DNA from: Perca fluviatilis
Lineage: Eukaryota > Chordata > Actinopteri > Perciformes > Percidae
Length of the DNA stretch: 64,000 nt
NCBI RefSeq assembly: GCF_010015445.1
Contig: NC_053112.1
Span: 7,017,903-7,081,902, forward strand
Reading direction: 5' to 3'
Position 1 is the first letter of the stretch. Each line of letters starts with the position of its first letter. The translations under genes and the position numbers were made by a program. Positions 42,930 to 53,249 of the stretch are shown one piece after another. The notes under the pieces are model-generated. The model searched no databases. It was given only the letters and a program-made list of their open reading frames with translations, and was not told where the DNA came from.

Positions 42930-45900
42930 GTCCCCCCCACCCCCCCGAAAAAGGTCTTTGTGCTTGTCGGACTGAACGAAGCCTCCATAACCAAATAAGA
43001 TTAAGATCACAATCTGAGCCGGTGCTACGTTAAGAAAAGGAAAGAGATAAGACTAATGAGAATGGCCTGCTCTCACAACACTGTTACCTCTCATCATCCA
43101 AAAACAGGACATTTTCTAATAAAGGGAGAGGAGCGTATTTGCTTCTCCACCTTTTTCACGTTATTAAGATCATAATTATCTCCATTTATCGGACACATTT
43201 TGCACGTTGTAGCATTTAGTTTGCGTTCCTCCCGTTGGGTTTTTATGGCTTTCCATTTAGGAAAAAAAAAAAAAAAGCTCCATAATTGCAGAGTATTTGA
43301 GCGCAATTATTGTATTTACTCACATCCAGATTGTCCTTAAAGGCTTTTTCTTCCCCTGCTCCAATAAATATCTCGGGGATAACACCTTTTCGCACAAAGC
43401 TAAAGTCTCCCCGAAGCCCCACAGACATGGATTTAAAGCCCTCGTTGTGTTGTCAAAGTACATTTTTTTTCCCTGTTTGCTTTAGATAACAAATCTGTGG
43501 TTGACCCCGAGGGTTAGGGGAGCATTACAAATTAATCCCAGTTTTAATAAGTCTGTCTTAAGCCTGGGATCTTTACTCAAAAAGAAAGAATGTAAAGGGG
43601 GGGGGGAGGGAAGAGAAGAAAGGGATCGGAGAGGAAGAGAAATATATTAAACCCTGTGATCACAGGCAGCTTTTCTTGTTTGTTATCCCTCCGTTTTACC
43701 TTTAATCCAATACTTGCTAATCCAATTTGTCTTTCGGGGCTGCCACCCTAACTTCTCCTCGTCTGTTTACGGCCTTCTCTTTAAAAATACCGCTGACCGC
43801 TTCTCGTCTCGCAGTCCTACGACTATGGGATTCTGGGATGAATATATGTAAAAGTTTATAAAAGGGAAAAAGGTAAATGTTGGCTGCTCATGGTGCGAGT
43901 ATAAAAAGTAAGAGCTTGCTCGAGACAAGTTGTAGCTTCAGCCTGAATATGCATGAAGGAGCGAGAGTAATCAGATCTTGGGCAGTCACCCACTGAAGGG
44001 GAATATTGGGGAACACAAAGGGATTGATTTAATTACTTGGAGTGGGCCTGTGCTTTGGAGTCGCCTTGTTAGGAGCGAGTGAAAAGGCTGGCAGTATCCT
44101 TGTGCTATTTTTTTGTGAGGGGGGTTTAGAGGGGGCAAAGGAGAGCGAAGGTGGGGTGAGTGGAGGGGGGTGGGGTTGCAGATGGTGGGGGTACGGAGGT
44201 AGTCTAGCTTCTTAAGTCACCAAAACTAATCCCGAGTATAAAGCTCCCCTGATTGAAAGGACCTGCATTGATTGCAAAAAAAAAAAATGGACAAAGTGCA
44301 TTCTCTGGTTAACGTCAATCTGGCCCCAAACATTCATCCTGCTCAGTCACCTTCGCCGCGTGGAAAACTGTGGCGATCGTATAACGCGCAATCTTTCTTT
44401 TATCTAACCCTTGTAAAAAAGGGTAATTTAATGCCTTTTCAGTGAGGAATCGTGTTGAACCTGACAGAAAATGTTCTTGATTGACTGATCGTGTTGAGAT
44501 TTCTTCGTCTAGCGCGAAGGAGATGCGCCTTCGATGCTAAAAATATTCAATTTTTAAAAGAGTAATTTGGCCTTGTGATTCTGTCTTTAAAGAAGACAAT
44601 ATAACGCGGAATCTTTTATGTTTCATACCACATGTAAAAAGGGGAATTGAATTTTGCATTGGCTGTTTTTTGGATTGACTGAGCTTGTTGAGATTCCTCC
44701 GATCGATCGAAGAAAGACGCCGCTCTGATGCAAAAAAAACCATTCATCTCAACGAGCCATTTAGTTTCTTAAATCCGTCTTGAAAGAAGATAGAAATTGT
44801 TACATAATTCCACGGTGTCAGTGTCTTGAAACAGCACTGTATACGATAAGACTGACCGACTGACTTTTCAAAACGATGAGCAAGCCGCTTACCGCGCAGT
44901 CAATAAAACTAATTAATTACGGACGTGCGTACATATGTTCTTCACTCGAGGACTTTTATGAGCGAGTTCCATCTCTCTGCCGCTCAACCGCGCCGGCGTT
45001 TGTCTTTGTCCGAACACGATGACGGATTCAAGGGTCTTTAGAGGAAAAACAAAGCACTTGAGATATTTTGAAGGGGTGGTGTAGATGTGAGACTCCAAAA
45101 AGCAGAGCTCACCTGATAGATCCCTGAGAGGTGTTTTCATCAAAGAGGGCCCCCCTTTTCTTCTACGTGGACGCAGACAATAAGCCCGGCCGAGTGGATT
45201 CTAGTGCCTTGTGCTCAACAGGCACCGGTGACAACGAAACCCTTAATCATCTCATGACAAAAGCCAAAAGGCATCATCCTATTAAGCGGTGTGCCTCGCC
45301 GCTAATATGAGCTACTGCCCGGGAACCTTTCATAGGGCGCTGTGCTATTAAAGTGCTTCTGAACCAGCCAGCGGGAACCCCCGGGCCCATTCACCTTTCA
45401 TCTGGGAGCCTGTTGTTCGGGCGGCTATAGTGGAGGCCGGCTCAAGATGTTAGTGATCTCATTACAGCGGTTTGTGAGAAACAGCCTCCAAAATTTGAGC
45501 ATCTAGCCTTCCTCTTTCTCTTCCCTCCTTTTCAATTTCCACAAAAAAAAACAACAACCCGCGGTTCTTCCATGCGTGCGTCAAAGGCTTCGCCCTTCCG
45601 TGGCCCTAAATTGATTATTACTTCAGTTTTTAGTTTTTTTTTGCAAATATGCCATTTCATTTTCTGAGAAGTTTATTCGGCCACACCCCCTGCCGCACAC
45701 TCTTTCTTATCTTTTCTCTTCGGGGGAGGTACGCTGAATGGGCGGCCAGGTTGAAAAGCGAAGAGGCCCCCGGCGTCCCGAAAAAAAAAAAAAAAATGGT
45801 CCGATTTCTCATTTAGTTGTCTTTATGCTGCGAGCGCCATGTGGTCCTTGAAGGTGTTGAAAACATGGGAAGCACCGGAGGGATCAGAGCAATCTCATTA

Positions 45901-46740
45901 GCATTCGCTCAGGATTGGAGTGGCTGTATGGCCGGGCCGAGTCTTCTGTCGGGCCCCGAGACGGCCGCCCGTCGCCGCTGTGCCCTCCGCCCCTTTGTGC
46001 CTTTGTGTTCTTTTCAAGATTTTTTTTTTTTGTCATGTCGGGCTGCTTTCCTAGACGGGACGTTGCCAAGAGGATCATGGGAAAAGACAATATCGCGGCT
46101 GGTCCGGAAGTTTGACAGCAGCTGGACAAGTTCAGGTCAGAAGAAAAGTGAAATTACACAACGAAACGCGATCAAGTCGAGGTATTTGTGCGTGCTAACG
46201 CCAAAAAAAACACTGGGAAGTTTGAACAACCTTCCCCAAAACAACAAATGACAAAACTGGTGGCAACAAATTAGAGTTCTGCTGCCCGACCGTAAAAATG
46301 TAGACAATTTAGACTGTGTCATCGTCTGCATGCATGCGTGTCATGGCATACTCAATGTAGATATGCAACGCCAAAGAATTAAGAGTAGCCCATGCATTGT
46401 ATTAGCTCGGTGAGCTAATGGCTGCTAATGGATGAAATAAAGTAAAAATGAACAAAAAGCCAAGTAGTAGATTTGTGTCTCAAATCGGTTCTCAATTCCG
46501 GGGCTGTTTACACTCTAAATTGTATGCAGACAAAGTAAAGAATTGCTTACTGAACTTAATTTTAGCAATGAAACGCCAATCATTTGGGGAACTGGACCGC
46601 TGACTGCTTTTTGTTTGGATGCAAACTGTGTTTTGGTCTGCGTGGTTTTCTGTAGGGTGGAAAATAACTGAGTTTAGCTCAACAGGCCTTTCTCACCGCG
46701 AACATTTGAACTTGTCAAACACTTGACTTGTGTAACTAGT
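42930..46740. other. Longest repeat-poor interval; candidate cis-regulatory region
   Basis: No MITE ends, LINE tails or microsatellites beyond short homopolymers. Complex sequence with many homeodomain-type AATTA/TAATTA and GATTGATTTAATTACTTGG words. 45,170-45,500 is the most structured-looking part (e.g. CACCTTTCATCTGGGAGCCT). No coding signal: the 144-codon frame at 45,817 crosses A- and T-runs. Inference only. Confidence 0.35.
44378..44795. repeat. Diverged tandem duplication (two ~200-220 bp copies)
   Basis: CGTATAACGCGCAATCTTTC...GATTGACTGATCGTGTTGAG...GTCTTTAAAGAAGACA is followed from about 44,600 by ATATAACGCGGAATCTTTTA...GATTGACTGAGCTTGTTGAG...GTCTTGAAAGAAGATA. Clearly related but well diverged, with indels. 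Confidence 0.75.
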
Positions 46741-46766
46741 AATATTAACTAGAAGTGCATGCAATT

Positions 46767-46935
46767 GGGGCGACTTCTAGCTCACCCAGTAGAGTCCTTT
46801 GCTGCGGGCACAGGTTCAAATCCGACCTGTGGCCATTTGCTGCATGTCATCCCCAATTTCTCTCCTCCCTTTCCTGTCTATCCACTGTCACTATCAAATA
46901 AATGGAAAAGCCCCAAAAAATAATAAAAAATAAAA
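46767..46935 (+). mobile_element. tRNA-derived SINE with target duplication
   Basis: tRNA-like head (GGGGCGACTTCTAGCTCACC, B-box GGTTCAAATCC) followed by GCTGCATGTCATCCCCAATT and an ATCAAATAAATGGAAAAGCC 3' end with an A-rich tail. Flanked by AGAAGTGCATGCAATT (46751) and AGAAGTGCAAGCAGTT (46936), a 16-bp duplication with two differences. Confidence 0.88.
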
Positions 46936-46951
46936 AGAAGTGCAAGCAGTT

Positions 46952-47307
46952 ATGATGGGGTCCAAGCCTCCTGTGCGAGTCCCCGATGACCATCGGAGTC
47001 CGTGAAAGTCAAACCCAAACCACGAAGGCGTGGTCTGCAGTATGTGGTGTTTTTGTACAGCAGAAAAAACTTGACGTTGGCTCAACAGACCTTTCTCAGG
47101 GCGGACATTTTGACTCGGCTTGGGTAACTAGTAATGTTAAAGCCATGGTGAGTAGTTTCTGTCGCCCCCATGAGGAATTCTAAGTAATGACAGCAACACG
47201 GTTGTTGCATCCACGTCACGCAAGCCTTCAGTGACCGCGCACGGAGGATTAAAAGACATGATGGACTCTTCAGAAGAGGTCATTATCTTGTAGTGTTGGG
47301 GTCAGCC
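46952..47307. other. Non-coding interval
   Basis: No gene or element recognised between the SINE and the inverted-repeat element. Confidence 0.35.
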
Positions 47308-47790
47308 CTATGTTCCCACAGCACTATGTTCTCACATTTCTAAGATTTTTCTTAAAATTAGGCCCTATGTTCCCATAGCCCTATGTTCTCACATTTCTAG
47401 ATCACTTTCAAAATTAGGTCTAGTGTTCCTACATTTCTCTTCAAGGGGTAGGGTTAGGATTAGGATGGGTTAGGGGTCAGGCAAACATAGGGCCTAATTT
47501 TGGAAAAGAATCTTAGAAATGTGGGAACATAGGGCTGTGGGACCATTGGGCTGTGGGAACATAGTGGTGTGGGAACATAGGGCTGTGGGACCATTGGGCT
47601 GTGGGACCATTGGGCTGTGGGACCATAGGGCTGTGGGACCATTGGGCTGTGGGACCATTGGGCTGTGGGACCATAGGGCTGTGGGACCATTGGGCTGTGG
47701 GACCATAGGGCTGTGGGACCATTGGGCTGTGGGACCATTGGGCTGTGGGACCATAGGGCTGTGGGAACATAGGGCTGTGGGAACATAGGC
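47308..47790. mobile_element. Inverted-repeat element with a 16-bp minisatellite arm
   Basis: Left arm (CTATGTTCCCACAGCACTATG, ACATTTCTAAGATTTTTCTT, AAATTAGGCCCTATGTT) is inverted in the right part (AACATAGGGCCTAATTTTGG, AAGAATCTTAGAAATGTGGG). A GTAGGGTTAGGATTAGG centre separates them. Confidence 0.75.
47519..47788. repeat. 16-bp minisatellite, about 17 copies
   Basis: ATTGGGCTGTGGGACC with ATTGG/ATAGG and GGGACC/GGGAAC variants. Open frames on both strands (His-Ser-Pro-Met-Val-Pro repeats) are by-products. Confidence 0.95.
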
Positions 47791-47794
47791 ACGC

Positions 47795-48060
47795 TCCAGG
47801 AGTGTTTACGTCCCTTTTGTCTTCAAAGCTGATCGTTGCTGTTGTTCTTTCCTAGCGGTTACGTAAAACGCATCACTTGAGCTTCTGTGCGCAAAAGTCA
47901 CCGAACGACACCATTTTTTAAACATAGCAATACTGAGAAATACAAAGGCAGATGTGTGGAGCTGGAGGCTTAATAAGCTTTGTAGCACCTCATTTGACAG
48001 TGGCTTGAATGTAACAGACGTTCATTAATATAAAATGGTTATTCACTAAAGCTTTAATAC
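47795..48060. mobile_element. Dispersed repeat, reverse relative of 6300-7075
   Basis: GAATGTAACAGACGTTCATT, AATAAGCTTTGTAGCACCTCA and ACTAAAGCTTTAAT match the 6.3-6.5 kb element in inverse orientation. No ends defined. Confidence 0.55.
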
Positions 48061-48289
48061 TGACCCTTGGTTTTGTGCATGCAGACTCACCGGGACACAT
48101 TTGAACGGAGGAATCACCAGTGGTATGAGTTGTGTGTCTGCTGTGCTATTGTCACATTTTTAGACAGAATTTTAAGGATTTTTGCTGGCAAATTGGCAAG
48201 TTTTAGTAAGTTAGCTAACTGGAGATAGCACAGAAAGTGGAACAAAGAGCACTAGCTTTCCCAAATGTAGCTGCAGGCTAAGTGTGCAC

Positions 48290-48975
48290 TAGGGTGGTCA
48301 GAACCATAGACAGTAAAAGAATAGACACAGCGACTCCATATATTTCTATGGAGACCAGTGAAGTCACTTTCCCGGTGCTGGCTGAGCGTTACTGAGCAGC
48401 CTCCAACTGAGCTTGAAGACGTAGATGTGACGTGAGCAACCTGTCTGAAAGTGTGAAGTCTTCTGGTAGCTGTGCCGAGAGAAATCTCAATCATTCCCAA
48501 TCTTACAGAGACGGAGAGCGTAGGTATATGTAAGGAGATAACATAGGCACAGGCTAATTACTGATCACTAACATGCTAGTTAACATTAGTAATTAAACCT
48601 AAACAGATAATGGAAGTCCAAACTGCCTGTGAGCTTCTCCTGTACTATACGGTAATTCCTCTACTGTGTGACAGTAAGTCTCGTGGTTATGACCCAATCG
48701 TTAGCCTATTTTTATAAAACGTTCTGCTACGGAGCCATAACGTGAGGTACAAGGTAATGGAGCCTTTTATACATTGTCGTGTTACTTTAGAAATAAACAA
48801 CGGACAAATAGAGTCTTTAAACGCTTCAGATGTGAAGTTATTCTCTGTCAAAGTGACGCCAAAATGAATGGGAGTCAATGGGATGCTAACGGGAGGTGAT
48901 GGCTTGTTAGCCTACAATCTCTCCATTGGAGGTACGCTTTCCAGATGCTCGTTTACCCCCTTGGGCAGAACTGCT
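48290..48975. mobile_element. Probable dispersed DNA repeat
   Basis: AACCATAGACAGTAAAAGAA, CTATGGAGACCAGTGAAGTC, AATGGGAGTCAATGGGATGC and neighbouring sequence resemble a common fish repeat. I cannot define its ends or class. Confidence 0.4.
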
Positions 48976-49231
48976 TTGAGCCAATAAAAAAGGCTAAATT
49001 AGGATAAAAGATCAATTATAATGCCCCAGTTTGTGTGGTTTACATTACCTGTGGCTTCATCTTTGCTCTAGAAGTTAGCTAGGCTAACTAGCTAAACTCA
49101 GGTAGAAAAATCTTCTTTCATCCAGAGGTTTAAACTCCTCGTTCCCTCCTAAAAAAGGAAAGAAACAAATTCTCTTCAGCGCTTTGTTTCTGCATTTTAT
49201 TTAACCAACGTAGTGGTTGTATTTGTTCAGT

Positions 49232-49551
49232 TTAAAGGGATACGCCACCGTTTGTTGAAACAGGGCTTATCACGGTCTACCCTAGCTGTAGATAGGTGGG
49301 CCAACGCATTTTTTGTGCATGCATCGTTTTAGTCCGGTGCAACACCGGCAGCGCCGCCGCTAGTTAGCTTAGCGTAGTGAATGGAATCCTATGTTGCCGG
49401 TTAGCATGTTGTGAGTAAAAGTGAGCCAACAAAAGACGAAAAAACAACCTAATTACTTGCACTGAGACAAAAAATGCGTTGGCCCACCTATCTACAGCCA
49501 GGGGAGACCGTGATAAGCCCTATTTCAACAAACGGTGGCGTATCCCTTTAA
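49232..49551. mobile_element. TTAA-flanked MITE with ~85-bp inverted repeats
   Basis: TTAAAGGGATACGCCACCGT (left) and ACGGTGGCGTATCCCTTTAA (right); the match runs through GGGCTTATCACGGTCT and AGATAGGTGGGCCAACGCAT with about three differences. TTAA at both boundaries. Confidence 0.92.
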
Positions 49552-49712
49552 GAACTGCAATCTGGATACACAAAACAACAGCTAGCCCAGCTAATACCAA
49601 CAGCTTGTTTACAGTTAATCGAACAATTGTGGCCTTCAAAATAAAAGCTTAATTTTCTCTTTAGCTTCAGCTTAATTCCAAAGGTTTTTTATTCGGTTGA
49701 ACTCAGAAATTT

Positions 49713-50215
49713 AACTCGATCGATTGATCTGCCGATTATTTTCTGGATGAATGGATTAGTTGTTTGGTCTCTAAAATGTCAGAAAATGGTGAAAACTGTG
49801 GATCAATTGTTTCCCAAAAAGCCCAAGATGAGAAGAAACTACAACAATATTCACATTTAACAAGCTGACATCTCAGAATTTCTACCTTTTATAATAAAAA
49901 AATGACTCAATCCGATCAATCGATTATCAAAATAGTTGGCGACTAATTTAATATTTGACGTCTAATCGAATTTTCTTTGCAGCTGTTGTTGATGTAGTTG
50001 ACAGGAAATTAATCGGCAACTACAATGATTATCGATGAATTTTAGGTAATTTTTCATTTTAAGCCATTCCAGCTTCTCCAGTGTGATGTTGTGTTGCTCT
50101 TTCCTGTCTTACATGTGAGAAAACTGCATATGTTTGAGTTTTGGACCGTTGGACTGTTTTCTGAACTGACACTTATAAAAAAATAGTTGTCAAATTAATC
50201 GATTATGAAGACAAT
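49713..50215. mobile_element. Family B dispersed repeats (two adjacent partial copies)
   Basis: 49,713-49,990 (GTTTGGTCTCTAAAATGTCA, AATGACTCAATCCGATCAAT, AAATAGTTGGCGACTAATTT) is followed by a second partial copy from about 50,010 (AATTAATCGGCAACTACAAT). Likely hAT-like MITEs. Confidence 0.6.
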
Positions 50216-50224
50216 CACTGACGT

Positions 50225-50890
50225 TTTGCTAGAAATGGATTAGAACTGCAAAGATGAATTGATTAGTTATCAACTATTACATTTATCGCCAACTATTTTG
50301 ATAATCTATTAATCAGTCATGAGTCATTTTTTTGTGAAAAAAAAGTCAAACTTCTCTGATTCCAGCTTGTTAAATGTGAATAATGTTCTAGTTTCTTCTC
50401 TCCTCTGTGACAGTAAACTGAATATCTTTGAGTTGTGGACAGTAAGTGTAATGTATTGTAGTGGGTATACTGTACTGTATATGTTAGGGGGGGAAGTGGT
50501 CTGGGTGCCCTTGCCCAGGGGAATTTTCAGCATCAAAGACTTCATTTCCTGAATTTTGATACACTTTTATGCACCAATTCACGGCTAAAATCCCTTTATT
50601 TAACCTATGCAAAGAAAAAAAAACACAGATGACAATTTAAAATATGTCAACAATATAATAGAAAGTATATTGTTGCGTGTCATTGGGCATTTTTAAGTGG
50701 GTATATGGAAATCCTGGAGCTTTCTTAGTAGGTATACTGCTTATACCTGCGTATCACGTAGACTACACCGCTGGCTTTTGGGGAAATACCGATCCACATT
50801 TTCTGACATTTTAGAAACCAAACTCATACATCCAGGAAATAATCAACAGATCAATCGACAATGAAAACAGTCGTAAATTGCAGCCTTAAA
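50225..50890. mobile_element. Family B repeat split by an insertion
   Basis: The left part ends at TTTGAGTTGTGGACAGTAAG (50,441) and the right part resumes at CTTTTGGGGAAATACCGATC (50,776). About 330 bp of unrelated sequence lies between (TAGTGGGTATACTGTACTGT ... TAGGTATACTGCTTATACCT), itself with GTATAC-type words near both ends. Confidence 0.65.
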
Positions 50891-50946
50891 ATAGACCTTG
50901 TGTCGGTCAAAGTGAAGTTACACACTCCGTTAATATGTGCTGCTTT

Positions 50947-51895
50947 TTAAAACCCTTGTGTGATAAAAATCACGAAAACATTTTTTAGTCCCTTTTTCCG
51001 ACACTGCACTCCTTTGTTTCTGTTTTCTACTCTTTTTTTCTTCACCACCGGATTCCCCACTAACACCAACTTATTAGTTTTACCCTTATTTTTGGAATTC
51101 ATGACCAATAAACCTCATTTATATGAAATTATACCTATTTTTTTCAATAGAAAAAAAAGCTGAAATTATGAATTATTTTGACTAATAGTTCAAATTAGAA
51201 GAACATATGTTGAGAGAATCACAGATAGGTATGTGTGTCAAACTTTTAGTCAGTATACCGTTTTCAAACAATTTCATTTTTTCCCTCCAAATGCTATAAA
51301 AAAATTGAATAAAACATGCAAAATTAAAGTAGTGAAGTAATCATTAATTATACTACTCTTATAATGTTACCACACTGCACATAGCTGTACATACTGTATA
51401 TATCTGTATATATGGTTCATACAGAATATCTATATTTATTTTGTTTTTATTATAATATATTCTGTTAATATACTGCATATATCTATATTATTCGTACTAC
51501 TAGTATAATGTCACTGCTACTACATTGCACATATCTGTACCTGTTGTTCATGCATCGTTCATATTACATAGCCATATTTATTCTGCTCTTATAACACTGC
51601 GATATATTTCTTGTCCTGTCTATGCACCACCTGTCTATACTTTGTATATCACATTGCATTTTTCTGCTTTTTTTTGCACTTCTGGTTGGATGCACACTGC
51701 ATTTTGTTGTCTTTGTACTTGTACTCTGCACAATGACAATAAAGTTGAATCTAATCTAATCGAAGAGCATTTCTATGGAACCATCCGAGTCATTTTTGAG
51801 CGATCCGCTTGAGAGAAACCCAAATTTCTGACATAGAAACTTTGAAAACGGGTCAAATTTGACCCGAAGGACAACAGGACGGTTACATTTTGTGC
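50947..51895 (-). mobile_element. Family A MITE, copy A4, with nested LINE tail
   Basis: Inverse orientation; the right end reads TCAAATTTGACCCGAAGGAC then AACAGGACGGTTA. Family A sequence stops near 51,350 (AATCATTAATTA) and resumes at about 51,766 (GAAGAGCATTTCTATGGAAC). Confidence 0.75.
51352..51765 (+). mobile_element. Non-LTR retrotransposon 3' end nested in A4
   Basis: Ends ATGACAATAAAGTTGAATCT then AATCTAATC, with a TATATCTGTATATATGG and CACATTGCATTTTTCTGC type 3' UTR. Same tail as the antisense copy at 30,228. Confidence 0.75.
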
Positions 51896-51944
51896 CCTTT
51901 TTAGTCGTTGAATGTCTCTTTGCTTTCCCTTATCCCGAATCGCA

Positions 51945-52265
51945 CATGATTAGTTGTCAACTATTAAATATATCGCCAACTATTTAGATAATCTATTAAT
52001 CAGTTTGAGTCATTTCTTTGTGAAAAAAAGTCAAACTTCTCTGATGTCAGCTTGTTAGATGTGAATATTGTTCTAGTGTCTTCTCTCCTCTCTGACAGGA
52101 AACTGAATATCTTTGAGTTGTGGACAAAACAAGACATTTGAGGACGTCATCTTGGGGCTTTTGGGGAAACACCAATCCACATTTTGTGACATTTTAGAGA
52201 CCAAATAACTCATTCATCCAGGAAATAATCAACAGATTAATCGACAATGAAAACAATAAATAGAC
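51945..52265. mobile_element. Family B dispersed repeat
   Basis: TTAGTTGTCAACTATTAAAT, GATAATCTATTAATCAGTTT, CTTTGAGTTGTGGACAAAAC, CATTTGAGGACGTCATCTTG and GGAAATAATCAACAGATTAA match the other family B copies. This one is not split at the 50,441 position. Confidence 0.65.
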
Positions 52266-52313
52266 CCTAAAATAGACCTTGTGTCGTTCAAAGTGAAGTT
52301 TCACTGCTGCTTT

Positions 52314-53245
52314 TTAACTCTCCTGTTTTCTTTGACCCATTTTTAAAAAGTTTCTATATCCAAAATGTGGGTTTCTTTCATCCAAAAAGACATAATGTGG
52401 ATGGTTAGTTTCCTATAACGCTCGTCATGAGTAAAATAAATGTTCAGTTTACTACTTTCACTGAATTTGGGTGTTGTTTTTTTTTTCAATTTTTTAGCAT
52501 TTGAAAATTGATAATTGAAAAAAGTACAGTACAGGCCAAAAGTTTGGACACACTTTCTCATTCAATGCATTTCCTTTTTTTGACTATTTTTACATTCTTT
52601 TCGACGAGGCATCAAAACTATGAATGAACACATGTGGAATTATGTATTTAACAAAAAGTGTGAAATAACTGAAAACATGTCTTATATTTTAGATTCTTCC
52701 AGGTAGCCACCCTTTGCTTTTTATTAATAAGGGAAATAATTCCACTAATTAACCCTGACAAAGCACACCTGTGAAGGTAAAACCATTTCAGGTGACTACC
52801 TCATGAAGCTCATTGAGAGAACACCAAGGGTTTGCAGAGTTATCAAAAAAAGCAAAGGGTGGCTACTTTGAAGAATCTAAAATATAAGACATGTTTTCAG
52901 TTATTTCACACTTTTTTGTTAAGTACATAATTCCATATGTGTTAATTCATAGTTTTGATGCCTTAAGTGAGAATCTACAATGTAAATAGTCATGAAAATA
53001 AAGAAACACATTGAATGAGAAGGTGTGTCCAAACTTTTGGCCTGTACTTTATGTAAAAAAGGTAATTTAAAAAGAAAGTGCAGAAAAGTGACAAAAAACT
53101 TGAAAAAACTTGGAAAAACTGGGACAAAAACATCACGAAAAGCTAAAAAAAAAAAGTGTTGAAAAAGACCACCAAGATTTAATTTTAAATTTTGACCCAA
53201 AAATACAAAATTGCATGGTCGACAGAGGGACAACGCAAGGGTTAA
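52314..53245 (+). mobile_element. Family A MITE, copy A5 (host of second nested Tc1-like MITE)
   Basis: Left TTAACTCTCCTGTTTTCTTT (degraded end), right GGGACAACGCAAGGGTTAA. It is split by the MITE at 52,527-53,049. Confidence 0.75.
52527..53049. mobile_element. Tc1/mariner-like palindromic MITE, second full-length copy
   Basis: CAGTACAGGCCAAAAGTTTG at left; CCAAACTTTTGGCCTGTACT at right with the last base T instead of G. TA at 52525-52526 and 53050-53051. The central loop is in inverted order relative to the 39,991 copy (GTGACTACC direction), consistent with a palindrome inserted in the other orientation. Confidence 0.9.
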
Positions 53246-53249
53246 ATAT

